Counted from the first letter of the stretch, positions 8,117 through 17,152 are shown. The stretch is DNA of 64,000 bases from an uncultured Bacteroidales bacterium (GCA_944323445.1 CALUSM010000001.1:124001-188000), one strand, 5' to 3'. Made by a program: numbers and translations. Notes: a model not told the origin generated them from the sequence alone.

Positions 8117-10123
8117 ATGATGAAAAGAAGAATTGTATTATTGAGCCTTACCGTGTTGTTGGCTGTGTCCGCGCAGGCGCTGTGTGCCCAGGACTTGTCT
8201 GCCCAAAAGCAGCATGCATCCTGGAGTACAGATGTCGTGCGTCTGGAGAAGGACCTTTACCGTGTGTCCGTGACGGCGGTCATAGATTCAACCTGGCATA
8301 TCTACGATACTCTCAGAACGGAGTACGGGCCAAACGCTACTATTGTGGAATTCAATATCGCGGACCAGAAGCGGGCCCGGAAGGAGGGCGGCATGACGGT
8401 ATCGGCCGAGCCGTACAGGTACTATGACGATATCTTCATGATGGAGGTAGGCTATTTCGAGGACACTGTGACCTTCTCCCAGGATATCCGCCTGAGGAAG
8501 AAGGACGCTGTCGTGAACGTGTACGTGGAGTGGATGGCATGCGACGAGAACAACTGCATGCCGCTGGCTGACCAGGAGTTCACGATCGGACTGCCGGACG
8601 GCGCGGCTGTCTCTGCTGCCGGCGGGGAAGGGGAGGACGGAGGCAAGAGCCTGTGGGCCTTGATTCTGGAGGCCATAGCGTGGGGCTTCGTGGCGCTGCT
8701 CACCCCCTGCGTGTTCCCCATGGTGCCGATGACTGTGTCGTATTTCCTCAAGGGAGAGGGCGGTCCGGCCCGCGGACGTATGCGCGCTGCCATGTACGGC
8801 CTGTTCATCGTGGCTCTCTATACGTTGCCCATAGCAGCGATAATCCTCATTACCAGAATAGTCGGCGGAGACGCAGTGACAGCGGACATCTTCAACTGGC
8901 TGTCTACCCACTGGCTCCCCAACATAATCTTCTTCATAGTCTTCATGGTCTTCGCGGCGTCGTTCTTCGGTGCGTTCGAGATCACCATGCCTTCGAAGCT
9001 GGTCAACAAGTCCGACTCCAAAGCCGATACCAAAGGCTTCGGAGGTATCTTCTTCCTGGCCCTGACCCTGGTGCTTGTGTCGTTCTCATGTACTGGACCC
9101 ATTGTCGGAGCGGTGCTGATTAAGTCCACTCAGGGTGAGTTCTGGGAGCCTATCATCACGATGCTGGCATTCTCAATAGCCTTTGCCCTGCCATTCACCA
9201 TATTCGCTCTGTTCCCTTCAGTCCTGAAGAAGCTGCCCAAGAGCGGCGGCTGGCTCAACAGCGTGAAGGTTGTGATTGCGTTCATAGAGGTCGCCCTGGG
9301 ATTCAAGTTCCTGTCCGTGGCTGACCAGACCTATCACTGGGGCCTGCTGGACAGGGAGGTTTATCTGGCTATATGGATAGTGGTGTTCACCCTGCTGGGC
9401 CTCTACCTGCTGGGTAAGATACGCTTTGCCCACGATGACGAGGTCAAGCACATCGGTGTCGGACGTCTTACCCTTGTGATTGCTGTCTTCTCCTTCGTGG
9501 TGTATATGATTCCCGGTATGTGGGGCGCTCCTCTGAAGGCCTTGTCCGGCTATCTGCCCCCGATTACGACTCAGGACTTTGTCCTCGGTGACGAGACTCC
9601 GGTGGTGGTGACTGCCGGATCTTCCACAGCATCCGGTACGCAGGCCGCCATTCCCGGCGGTGCTCCCAAGTACAGCGATTTCCTGCATCTGCCTCACGGT
9701 CTGCAGGGATTCTTCGAGCTGGAGGAGGCCAGGGCCTATGCCGAGAGTGTCGGAAAGCCTCTCTTCATCGACTTTACCGGACACGGCTGTGTCAACTGCC
9801 GCGAGATGGAGGCCAGGGTATGGTCCGACCCGAAGGTGCTGGAGATGCTGCGCAATGATTTCGTTGTGGTGGCTCTCTACTGCGATGACAAGAAGCAGGC
9901 TGACGAGAGCGACTGGATTACTGCCGGCGACAGGACCCTCAAGACTATAGGCAAGATCAATTCCCACATAGCCACAACCAATTACGGTGTCAATGCCCAG
10001 CCCTGCTATGTCCTCGAGGGACGTGGAGGAGTGCTGCTTGCCGAACCGAGGAGCTATGACCTGGACGTGGATGCCTTCGTTGCCTTCCTGAAGGGAGGTC
10101 TGGAAAAGTATGACAACAACTAA
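8117..10123 (+). CDS. DsbD-like protein-disulfide reductase
   Basis: A 668-residue inner-membrane enzyme that carries reducing power from cytoplasmic thioredoxin to the periplasm. Order of parts: signal peptide (1-24), an N-terminal beta-sandwich domain (about 30-160), a membrane domain of about eight helices (about 178-475) with redox cysteines Cys198 (PCVFPMVP) and Cys325 (FSCTGP), then a thioredoxin-like domain with CVNC at 558-561 (FTGHGCVNCREME). All key cysteines of the membrane and thioredoxin parts are present. It heads a run with two thioredoxin-like exported proteins, which are its likely clients. Confidence 0.92.
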   Translation: MMKRRIVLLSLTVLLAVSAQALCAQDLSAQKQHASWSTDVVRLEKDLYRVSVTAVIDSTWHIYDTLRTEYGPNATIVEFNIADQKRARKEGGMTVSAEPYRYYDDIFMMEVGYFEDTVTFSQDIRLRKKDAVVNVYVEWMACDENNCMPLADQEFTIGLPDGAAVSAAGGEGEDGGKSLWALILEAIAWGFVALLTPCVFPMVPMTVSYFLKGEGGPARGRMRAAMYGLFIVALYTLPIAAIILITRIVGGDAVTADIFNWLSTHWLPNIIFFIVFMVFAASFFGAFEITMPSKLVNKSDSKADTKGFGGIFFLALTLVLVSFSCTGPIVGAVLIKSTQGEFWEPIITMLAFSIAFALPFTIFALFPSVLKKLPKSGGWLNSVKVVIAFIEVALGFKFLSVADQTYHWGLLDREVYLAIWIVVFTLLGLYLLGKIRFAHDDEVKHIGVGRLTLVIAVFSFVVYMIPGMWGAPLKALSGYLPPITTQDFVLGDETPVVVTAGSSTASGTQAAIPGGAPKYSDFLHLPHGLQGFFELEEARAYAESVGKPLFIDFTGHGCVNCREMEARVWSDPKVLEMLRNDFVVVALYCDDKKQADESDWITAGDRTLKTIGKINSHIATTNYGVNAQPCYVLEGRGGVLLAEPRSYDLDVDAFVAFLKGGLEKYDNN

Positions 10124-10155
10124 TTTTATAACCAATTTAATCACGAAACCTTATT

Positions 10156-11595
10156 ATGATGACGGATTTTAGAAAACTGATCCTCGGTCTCACCTGCCTG
10201 GCGGGTATGATGACCGCATTTGTAGCTTGCGAAACGGTTGACCCGGACAACAAGCCGGAACCTAATCCTGAACCCACTCCTACACCTGAAGTTACCGAAA
10301 CTGTTCCCGCTGTGTTCATCGGCGCCGAGCAGAATGCAACAGCTACTGTTACAGTAGAAATCGGAGCAGACTGGTCTGTTTCCGCAGATTCCTGGCTGGA
10401 TGTGCAGCCTGCTTCCGGACAGGCCGGAACAGTCGAACTTACCCTGACCGCTCTTGAGGCCAACGAAGCCGCTGCCGAGAGAGTGGGCTCGTTTGTCATT
10501 ACTGCCGGTGAGGGCGGTGTCAAGGGCAATGTAGTACAGAATGGAATCCCCGCTCTGACAATAGCCAGCAGCAATGTCGTTCTTGGCGGTGAGGCCCAGG
10601 AGGTGGAATTCATCTTCTCTGCCAACGTGGATTTCGATGTGACTTCGGATGTTGACTGGATTAAAGTCCTCGATGTTGCGGCCGACTCCGTTATCCTCAT
10701 TGAGGATGAGGATATATGGTCCAGCAACAAGACCTATACTCTGCTTCTGGATGTGACTGCCAATGAGGGTGATATCCGTGAGGGTTCGGTGACCGTGGAG
10801 TCTGCCGGGATGGAAAGTGCCGTCATTGCCATAACTCAGTTCAAGCAGATTGTCGCCGACTTCTCCAGGGACTTCTACAGACGCTCGTACGTCGCCAAGT
10901 ATTCGGCTACATGGTGCGGACCCTGCTACATGGCCACTGAGTATCTCCATTCGGCAATGAATATGATTCCCGGCAGGATAGAGGTTGCGTCCTACATGCT
11001 CAGTTCTAACGGTGGCCGCCTGTCAGACTGGAGCGGTGCCGATGATGAGTTCAATCAGCTCTATTCAGATGGATTAACAGAAGGAGGAATACCTTTCATG
11101 ATATGGAACAACTATGGTGTGCTGGAAGGCGCATATCCTCCCGCTTACTTTATAAGACTCAATGACGAGACTCTGGAGCTGCTCCCTGCCCACACCGGTA
11201 TCGCAGCTACTGTGAACGCTGCTGAAGGCAACGTGGACGTATTCCTTAGTGTAGCATCGACGGAGAGCGCTGACTACGATCTCCGCATTTTCCTGCTGGA
11301 GGACAATCTGTCTGGTTCATCTTATGGTGTCACTAATGATGTAATCAGAGCCGAGATTACACCCGAGGGCGGCGAGACCGTATCCCTCACAGCCGATGAG
11401 GTGACCGGTTTCTCATATTCCTGCGAGATTCCTTCGTACGTTGTGGATGAGAGCCAGCTGCACGTCATGGTAGTCCTGTACAGGAGCAATCTCTTCTCCA
11501 GCTCAGTCACATTCAGCACCGGATATGACACAGTGGTGGACAACGTGCTGGATATCCCTGTCAATTCGACAATAGAGTTTGAGTACGAGGAGTAA
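10156..11595 (+). CDS. BACON/Omp28-like thioredoxin-fold lipoprotein
   Basis: A 479-residue exported protein. The start MMTDFRKLILGLTCL leads to a lipobox-like FVAC at residues 24-27 and a Pro/Glu-rich tether (PEPNPEPTPTPE). Two BACON-like beta-sandwich stretches follow (about 45-125 and 130-225; DWSVSADSWLDVQPASG and DFDVTSDVDWIKV are typical). A thioredoxin-like domain then carries ATWCGPC near residues 251-257. The C-terminal 130 residues form another beta-rich region, as in Omp28-related proteins. BACON domains usually bind glycans or mucins or act as spacers; with a CGPC centre this looks like a surface or periplasmic thiol-exchange protein supplied by the DsbD-like neighbour. Confidence 0.82.
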   Translation: MMTDFRKLILGLTCLAGMMTAFVACETVDPDNKPEPNPEPTPTPEVTETVPAVFIGAEQNATATVTVEIGADWSVSADSWLDVQPASGQAGTVELTLTALEANEAAAERVGSFVITAGEGGVKGNVVQNGIPALTIASSNVVLGGEAQEVEFIFSANVDFDVTSDVDWIKVLDVAADSVILIEDEDIWSSNKTYTLLLDVTANEGDIREGSVTVESAGMESAVIAITQFKQIVADFSRDFYRRSYVAKYSATWCGPCYMATEYLHSAMNMIPGRIEVASYMLSSNGGRLSDWSGADDEFNQLYSDGLTEGGIPFMIWNNYGVLEGAYPPAYFIRLNDETLELLPAHTGIAATVNAAEGNVDVFLSVASTESADYDLRIFLLEDNLSGSSYGVTNDVIRAEITPEGGETVSLTADEVTGFSYSCEIPSYVVDESQLHVMVVLYRSNLFSSSVTFSTGYDTVVDNVLDIPVNSTIEFEYEE

Positions 11596-11615
11596 TTGAT
11601 TAAACCTAATATAAT

Positions 11616-12104
11616 ATGAGACGCTTTATTTTAATTGCGGCAGCCTGTCTTATGCCCATGCTGGCATGGGCACAGAAATCTCTTCCCGGTATCGAGGTGA
11701 AGGATATCGACGGAAACAAGGTCAACGCGCAGTCCATCATGGATGACGGTGTCCCCGTGATACTGTCTTTCTGGTACACCACCTGCAAGCCCTGTCTTCA
11801 GGAGCTCGGGGCCATCAATGACGCGTATGTGGACTGGGCTGAGGAAGCGGAATTCAAGGTAGTGGCAGTCTCTACCGATGATTCCCGCTCCAGCGCCAAG
11901 GTGAAGCCTATGGTCAATGGCCGCGGCTGGGTGGATTTCACGATCCTCCTGGACGAGAACGGTGACCTCAAGCGCGCTATGAACGTCCAGACCCAGCCTA
12001 CGGTTTTCATCCTGGACAGGGAAGGCAATGTAGTCTACACCCACACCGGCTATACCCCGGGCAGTGAGGAGGAACTTTTTGACCAAATCTTAAAACTGCA
12101 GTAA
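11616..12104 (+). CDS. TlpA-like exported thioredoxin
   Basis: A 162-residue TlpA/ResA-type thioredoxin. Residues 1-19 are a signal peptide ending AWA. The active site is WYTTCKPC with Cys57 and Cys60. The cis-Pro loop (VQTQPTVFILDREG) is present, as is the family insertion region around VVAVSTDDSRSSAKV. It should reduce disulfides in secreted proteins, drawing electrons from the DsbD-like protein. The stop is followed after 4 bases by the DUF6029 gene, so the two are almost certainly made together. Confidence 0.9.
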   Translation: MRRFILIAAACLMPMLAWAQKSLPGIEVKDIDGNKVNAQSIMDDGVPVILSFWYTTCKPCLQELGAINDAYVDWAEEAEFKVVAVSTDDSRSSAKVKPMVNGRGWVDFTILLDENGDLKRAMNVQTQPTVFILDREGNVVYTHTGYTPGSEEELFDQILKLQ

Positions 12105-12108
12105 ACGT

Positions 12109-13692
12109 ATGCTCAAAAGATTTACTCTCGCAGCAGGTCTTTTGGCATTGACGGCGGCGGCTGCCTTTGCCCAGAATGAGGACAGAGGCAGCTTCTCTGC
12201 CGGTCTTGAGACCAATACCACCTATTATTTCAACGATGAGAAGGCCGGAGCCATAGCTCCGGACGGCCGGATGGGATCCAACAACTATCTCAAGATGGAC
12301 TACACCTGGAGAGGATTCTATGCCGGTATGCAGCTGGAGAGCTATCTGCCTCCCCTGCTCGGATATTTTTCAGCAATCGGAAGCCAGGCAGACATGTTCA
12401 CCCGCTACGATATCTATGCCGGCTACAGCGGCAATGGCTGGGATGTCAGGCTCGGCAGTCTCTACGAGCAGTTCGGAAGCGGTCTGCTTTTCCGTACCTA
12501 TGAGGACCGTACTCTCGGCATCAACAACGCCCTTCAAGGTGTGAAGGTGGGCTATACTTTCGGAGACTTCCTGACAGTCAAGGCTATCTACGGAAGGACC
12601 CGTGATGTTCAGGAGTACACCGGAGTATTTGTCTCGGGAGCCGACCTGTCCCTGTCCATCTCCAGGGCCGCGCGCTGGGAGAATTTTGACTGGACCGTGG
12701 AAGGCAGCGTGCTGGACAAGTATGAGGCCGTCGAGGTCGAGCTGCCCGGTGTGAAGCCCCATACCCTCGGATATTCCGCCAGGACATCGCTCGGTTATGC
12801 CGGTTTCCATCTCAGCGGTGAGTACATGAGCCGCAGCAGCGATCCCGGCATGTACAACTATATGGACACTACCCGCAGCCAGGCCATCCAGGTGGACTTC
12901 GGTTATACCGGCAACGGCTTCGGAGGACTGGTGACATTCCGCAAGCTGCACAATCCGTTCCTGCAGGGCTCCCGTTCCAACAATGAGATGTATACCTATA
13001 TCAACTATGTTCCGGCCCTTACCCAGCAGCACACATACTCTCTGGCCACCCTTAACCCCTATACATCCCAGACCGATGAGATAGGAGGCCAGGCTGACCT
13101 CTACTACAACTTCCGCAGGGGTACCGCCATGGGAGGCAAGAAGGGCATGAAAGTCCATGCCAATTTCTCCACTTACTACGGAGACGTTGCCGACATGATG
13201 TCGGGAGAGACCCGGAACAAACTGCTTTTCAGAGACCTGACAGTGGATATCGAGCGTTGGTTCGGTTCTGATTTCAAGCTGATACTTTTCTACAGCTGGC
13301 AGACCTACAACCATGCTCCTGCATCGGATGACCCTGCGTCCATGTGGAAGTCCCATACCGTGGTCGCTGACATGACCTACAAGTTTGACCGCAAGAACTC
13401 GCTCAGACTCGAGCTGCAGCATCTGTATACCAGGGAGGATCACAAGAACTGGGCTGCTGCCCTGCTGGAGTACAGCTTCGCTCCCCGCTGGAGCGTCTCT
13501 CTCCAGGATATGTGGAACTACGGTGATACCAAGACCCACTATATCAACGGCAGTGTCAGCTATTCCTACTCCAAGGTACGTGCTGCCCTGAACTTCGGCC
13601 GCTTCAAGGAGGGATATCTCTGCTCCGGAGGAGTGTGCCGTCTGACTCCCGCCTATACCGGTGTCAATCTTTCCCTTATCGTTGCACTTTAA
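12109..13692 (+). CDS. DUF6029 outer-membrane beta-barrel protein
   Basis: A 527-residue protein resembling the DUF6029 family of Bacteroidota; function not known. Residues 1-21 are a signal peptide (AAAFAQ). The rest is a long run of alternating aromatic/polar strands (for example FYAGMQLESYLPP and LRLELQHLYTRED), ending in a hydrophobic strand LSLIVAL, as expected for an outer-membrane barrel. A notable cysteine pair, CSGGVC (Cys505 and Cys510), sits just before the last strand. Being coupled to the TlpA-like gene, it is a candidate partner or substrate of that thioredoxin; this is inference. Confidence 0.78.
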   Translation: MLKRFTLAAGLLALTAAAAFAQNEDRGSFSAGLETNTTYYFNDEKAGAIAPDGRMGSNNYLKMDYTWRGFYAGMQLESYLPPLLGYFSAIGSQADMFTRYDIYAGYSGNGWDVRLGSLYEQFGSGLLFRTYEDRTLGINNALQGVKVGYTFGDFLTVKAIYGRTRDVQEYTGVFVSGADLSLSISRAARWENFDWTVEGSVLDKYEAVEVELPGVKPHTLGYSARTSLGYAGFHLSGEYMSRSSDPGMYNYMDTTRSQAIQVDFGYTGNGFGGLVTFRKLHNPFLQGSRSNNEMYTYINYVPALTQQHTYSLATLNPYTSQTDEIGGQADLYYNFRRGTAMGGKKGMKVHANFSTYYGDVADMMSGETRNKLLFRDLTVDIERWFGSDFKLILFYSWQTYNHAPASDDPASMWKSHTVVADMTYKFDRKNSLRLELQHLYTREDHKNWAAALLEYSFAPRWSVSLQDMWNYGDTKTHYINGSVSYSYSKVRAALNFGRFKEGYLCSGGVCRLTPAYTGVNLSLIVAL

Positions 13693-13725
13693 CTGAAAAA
13701 CTTTTAAATATTTCAACCAAATATT

Positions 13726-15006
13726 ATGAAACAGGATCTTCAAATATCAGAACTCATTAAGAAGGAAGAGAACAGACAGCTGCACGGCATCGAGCTCATC
13801 GCTTCCGAAAATTTTGTCAGCGACAATGTGATGGCCGCTCTGGGCTCCTGCCTGACAAACAAATATGCTGAGGGTTATCCCGGTGCCCGCTATTATGGCG
13901 GATGCGAGGTGGTAGACCAGGTGGAGCAGCTGGCTATAGACCGTCTTAAGGAGCTCTACGGAGCCGAGTTTGCCAATGTACAGCCTCACTCCGGCGCCCA
14001 GGCCAACATGTCGGTCTTCATGGCATGTCTTAAGCCCGGTGACACCTTCATGGGCCTTGATCTGGCTCACGGCGGACACCTTACTCACGGTTCACCTGTC
14101 AACATGTCCGGTATCAACTATCATCCCGTAGCCTACAAGCTCAATGAGGAGACCGGCCGCGTGGACTATGACCAGATGGAGAAGACGGCCCTCGAGACCA
14201 AACCCAAGCTGATTGTCGGCGGTGCCTCCGCTTATTCCCGTGAGTGGGACTGGAAGAGAATGCGCGAGATAGCCGATGAGGTAGGCGCTATTTTCATGGT
14301 CGACATGGCTCATCCCGCGGGTCTTATCGCTGCCGGTCTGCTCGACAACCCCGTCAAGTATGCCCATATCGTGACCACCACTACACACAAGACTCTCCGC
14401 GGTCCCCGTGGCGGTGCCATCATCATCGGTAAGGACTTCGAGAATCCCTGGGGGCTGAAGACTCCTAAGGGTCAGATCAAGATGATGTCCCAGCTGATCA
14501 ACTCCGCTGTGTTCCCCGGTGTGCAGGGCGGTCCCCTCGAGCACTGCATCGCAGCAAAGGCTGTGGCTTTCTACGAGGCTCTGCAGCCTGAGTTCAAGGA
14601 GTATCAGATGCAGGTCAAGAAAAATGCTGCTGCCATGGCCAAGGCATTCGTGGACAGAGGATATAAGATTGTCTCCGGCGGTACGGACAATCATCTGATG
14701 CTCATTGACCTCCGCACCAAGTTCCCTGATCTGACCGGTAAGGTGGCTGAGAAGACACTTGTCCGCGCTGACATTACTGTCAACAAGAACATGGTGCCTT
14801 TCGACAGCCGTACTCCTTTCACAACATCGGGTATCCGCGTAGGTACACCTGCCATCACATCAAGAGGTCTGGTGGAGAAGGATATGGAGGCCATCGTCGA
14901 GCTCATTGACGAGGTTCTGTCCGATGTTGAGAACGAGGCAGTCATCGAGAAGGTCAGGAATGCGGCTCATTCGCTCGTTGCCGGCCGTCCTCTGAATGTC
15001 TGGTAA
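13726..15006 (+). CDS. glyA: Serine hydroxymethyltransferase
   Basis: A PLP enzyme that interconverts serine and glycine while loading one-carbon units onto tetrahydrofolate. Length (426) is normal. Landmarks: [37 protein letters not shown], the PLP lysine in [15 protein letters not shown], and the C-terminal [15 protein letters not shown]. It stands as its own unit, with a strong terminator just after the stop. It supplies folate one-carbon units used in the histidine and purine pathways also represented in the window. Confidence 0.98.
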   Translation: MKQDLQISELIKKEENRQLHGIELIASENFVSDNVMAALGSCLTNKYAEGYPGARYYGGCEVVDQVEQLAIDRLKELYGAEFANVQPHSGAQANMSVFMACLKPGDTFMGLDLAHGGHLTHGSPVNMSGINYHPVAYKLNEETGRVDYDQMEKTALETKPKLIVGGASAYSREWDWKRMREIADEVGAIFMVDMAHPAGLIAAGLLDNPVKYAHIVTTTTHKTLRGPRGGAIIIGKDFENPWGLKTPKGQIKMMSQLINSAVFPGVQGGPLEHCIAAKAVAFYEALQPEFKEYQMQVKKNAAAMAKAFVDRGYKIVSGGTDNHLMLIDLRTKFPDLTGKVAEKTLVRADITVNKNMVPFDSRTPFTTSGIRVGTPAITSRGLVEKDMEAIVELIDEVLSDVENEAVIEKVRNAAHSLVAGRPLNVW

Positions 15007-15034
15007 TAAAATCTATGAGTTAAGTGAAACCTGG

Positions 15035-15064
15035 GGGGTGGACTTCGAAGGTCCGCCCCTTTTT
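15035..15064 (+). terminator. Rho-independent terminator of glyA
   Basis: A 9-base-pair stem (GGGGTGGAC at 15035-15043 with GTCCGCCCC at 15051-15059, one T-G wobble) with a TTCGAAG loop is followed by a T run at 15060-15064. Confidence 0.85.
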
Positions 15065-15068
15065 GTTG

Positions 15069-15437
15069 TCAGTCCCGCAGGCAGCCGACAGGCACTATCA
15101 GCACGCCGTCATTCAGACTGATAATCAAGTCAGCCTGAGGAATCCGAAATAGCAGAAATCTTCGAGTATGGCGGCAGGACTGATGCCCAGGCGGCTACCG
15201 CTATGGACGGGTCGACGAATTGGCGTTTATCGGAAGTCCGTATGCCTGTCTTGGAGCGCAGCGAGGGCTGCCATGCCTTGATGTCTTCTATAACTTATAG
15301 TCTGCGCAGGGCTCAGAGATATATTTCCAGAGTTTTGTCGCTCATGGATATGTAGTTGGCTCTGACGTTGCCGATTATTGTTTTGTCTGTGTCCTGCATG
15401 TATGTTACGCTGTTTGCGGTGTTAAGTCCGGTCTAGG
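15069..15437 (-). pseudogene. Decayed DUF4143-type ATPase gene, C-terminal remnant
   Basis: No open gene lies here, but the minus strand still encodes pieces that look like AAA ATPases with a DUF4143 C-terminal domain. From about 15437 leftwards one reads SVTYMQDTDKTIIGNVRA, then MSDKTLEIYL-stop-ALRRL-stop-VIEDIKAWQPSLRSKTGI, then DKRQFVDPSIAVAA. A shift of frame near 15190 gives LGISPAAILEDFCYFGFL, and another gives ADLIISLNDGVLIVPV ending at 15069. The P-loop half is absent. At least two in-frame stops and two frame changes mark it as dead. The recognition rests on remembered family motifs (alr-k-vieD-paW-p-lRSKt-iR-sd-r-fvDPSiA), not a search. Confidence 0.72.
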
Positions 15438-15500
15438 TCTGTAGTGCTTATTATCCGAACTTTTCTGAAAAAATGATGCGGCATTTTCCTGAATCAGCCG

Positions 15501-15508
15501 TATCTTTG
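15501..15508 (+). promoter_or_regulatory. -7 promoter box of thiD, implying a near-leaderless transcript
   Basis: TATCTTTG matches TAnnTTTG and ends only 4 bases before the ATG at 15513. With a normal start point the mRNA would begin at or next to the start codon. No clear -33 TTTG is seen. No TPP riboswitch precedes this copy of thiamine genes. Confidence 0.55.
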
Positions 15509-15512
15509 TGGT

Positions 15513-16337
15513 ATGAAAGATTACCCTATAGTATTGTCAATAGCCGGTTCCGACCCCTCTGGTGGAGCCGGAATCCAGGCAGATATAAAGGCAATATCGG
15601 CTTGTGGAGGTTTTGCCGCTACGGCTATAACAGCCGTGACCGTGCAGAATACCGTAGGCGTTTCCGAAGTGGAGTATATGAAGCCGGAGCTTGTCGCTGC
15701 ACAGATAGACGCAGTGATGTCCGACCTGGCCGTGGATGCCGTGAAGATCGGTATGACCGGGACGGCTCCGATAGTGGAGGCCATTGCCGGGCAACTTGCT
15801 GTCCATCCGGTGCTGTATGTGGTCACGGACCCGGTCATGGTCTCGACCAGCAAGGATTCACTGACCATGCCCGAGGCGGTGGATGCTCTGTGCGCCAGGA
15901 TTTTTCCGAAATCGCATCTGGTGACTCCCAATATTGATGAGGCTTCCCGTCTGGCTGGTTTCCGGATACGGTCAGTTGAGGATATGGACCGTGCGGCTGT
16001 GCAGCTCAGGGACCGTTACGGCTGCTCTTTTCTGATCAAGGGAGGCGATCTCCCTGCTGTCGCCGGACATGACGAGCCGCGTGTTGTGTCCGAGTCAACG
16101 GATGTCCTCTGTGATCTTAACGGCCTGGTACACATTACGTCCGAGCGAGTGCTGACAAACAACCTGCACGGCACCGGCTGTACCCTCTCTTCAGCGATTG
16201 CTACTTTTTTAGGAGCTGGTCATCCTGTCCGGGAAGCCGTTCAGACTGCCGCAGCGTATGTCCATAACGCAATAGTGGCGGCTTCCGGTATGCGTATCGG
16301 CCACGGTCACGGGCCCCTCAGGCATTTTTACAGATGA
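15513..16337 (+). CDS. thiD: Hydroxymethylpyrimidine / phosphomethylpyrimidine kinase
   Basis: A 274-residue ribokinase-fold enzyme that phosphorylates HMP to HMP-P and then HMP-PP, the pyrimidine half of thiamine. Motifs: AGSDPSGGAGIQADIK at the substrate site, VTPNIDEASRLAGF, FLIKGGDL, and the anion-hole/catalytic LHGTGCTLSSAIAT. The gene overlaps the following ThiE-like gene by 4 bases (ATGA), so the pair is translated together. It is separate from the riboswitch-controlled thiamine operon 2 kb away. Confidence 0.95.
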   Translation: MKDYPIVLSIAGSDPSGGAGIQADIKAISACGGFAATAITAVTVQNTVGVSEVEYMKPELVAAQIDAVMSDLAVDAVKIGMTGTAPIVEAIAGQLAVHPVLYVVTDPVMVSTSKDSLTMPEAVDALCARIFPKSHLVTPNIDEASRLAGFRIRSVEDMDRAAVQLRDRYGCSFLIKGGDLPAVAGHDEPRVVSESTDVLCDLNGLVHITSERVLTNNLHGTGCTLSSAIATFLGAGHPVREAVQTAAAYVHNAIVAASGMRIGHGHGPLRHFYR

Positions 16338-16930
16338 GGGTGATAGTGATAACAGATCCGGAGTTTCTGCCCGGGGAGGCGGAGGCTTTGACGGCTTTGC
16401 TGGATGCCGGTGCGTGGAGAGTGCATGTCCGTAAGCCTGGAGCTCATGCGGAAGATGTGTCGGCTCTGCTGGAGGCTGTCCCGGAGCGGTGCTACAGCCG
16501 GATATCCCTGCACGACTGTCATGACATGGCTCTCCGCTACGGACTGGGAGGAGTGCATCTCAACGGCCGTAATCCCGTGCCGCCTTCCGGATTTGCCGGC
16601 CTGGTCAGCCGCTCCTGCCACTCTTTTGAGGAGCTTGGAAGATATGCCGGGAAGTGCGACTATATGTTTCTAAGCCCCGTGTTCGACAGTATATCGAAGC
16701 GTGGCTACAGTTCTCATTTCTCCCTTGAAGATATCAAGTCCAGGCCAGGCATTGTCAGCAGCAGGGTATTCGCACTCGGAGGCGTGTCCGCCGGCAATAT
16801 AGGACTGCTGTCGGATGCCGGATTCGGAGGGGCGGCTGTCCTCGGCTATATCTGGGAACCGTTCAGACAGGACCATGATATTACCGGCCTGACCGAACGG
16901 TTCCGGAACCTGATGAATCCCGTTTATTGA
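16334..16930 (+). CDS. Divergent thiamine-phosphate synthase-like protein (ThiE/TenI family)
   Basis: A 198-residue TIM-barrel protein of the ThiE/TenI superfamily. Recognisable segments are WRVHVRKPGA (pyrophosphate-binding strand), ISLHDCHDMALRYGLGGVHL, CDYMFLSPVFDSISKRGY and VFALGGVSAGN. Several ThiE positions differ from the second, canonical copy at 20709-21356, for example LSPVFDSISK where ThiE has GPFRFTTTK. It may be a second thiamine-phosphate synthase or a TenI-like relative with another role; coupling with thiD argues for thiamine salvage. Confidence 0.75.
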   Translation: MRVIVITDPEFLPGEAEALTALLDAGAWRVHVRKPGAHAEDVSALLEAVPERCYSRISLHDCHDMALRYGLGGVHLNGRNPVPPSGFAGLVSRSCHSFEELGRYAGKCDYMFLSPVFDSISKRGYSSHFSLEDIKSRPGIVSSRVFALGGVSAGNIGLLSDAGFGGAAVLGYIWEPFRQDHDITGLTERFRNLMNPVY

Positions 16931-17134
16931 ATCTTTGTGAAAGTGAACTCTCCTGCGGGAATATTCAGCACGGACTGGAATATGTTGTAGAAAAATATCT
17001 GACCGTTGGAGTCGTATCCGACAACCTCCATGCCTACTACTGTCGCTTTTGCGGTATGCTCCTCATTGAGATAACCAACAGCGGCCTTTGATGTAATGGA
17101 CGTGCCGTCATTTATTATTTCAAATGCATAGGGA
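16924..17134 (-). pseudogene. C-terminal fragment of an unidentified gene cut by the IS element
   Basis: On the minus strand an open frame runs out of the IS left end and encodes about 70 residues (PYAFEIINDGTSITSKAAVG, then YLNEEHTAKATVVGMEVVGY, then DSNGQIFFYNIFQSVLNIPA, then GEFTFTKIQ, stop at 16924-16926). There is no start codon in it, and the missing 5' part is not found beyond the right end of the IS. The beta-strand-like pattern suggests a secreted or envelope protein. It converges on the ThiE-like gene with a 7-base overlap. I do not recognise the family. Confidence 0.6.
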
Positions 17135-17152
17135 AACGTGAGTTCGAAATAA
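17135..17152 (+). repeat. Left terminal inverted repeat of IS982-family element
   Basis: The 18 bases AACGTGAGTTCGAAATAA pair with 18088-18105 on the other strand with one mismatch (position 14 of the repeat). Confidence 0.8.

Noticed and set aside
17131..17139. Target-site duplication for the IS element
   Set aside because: The bases outside the inverted repeats on the two sides (ATAGGGA and AACTATA) do not match in any length from 3 to 9.
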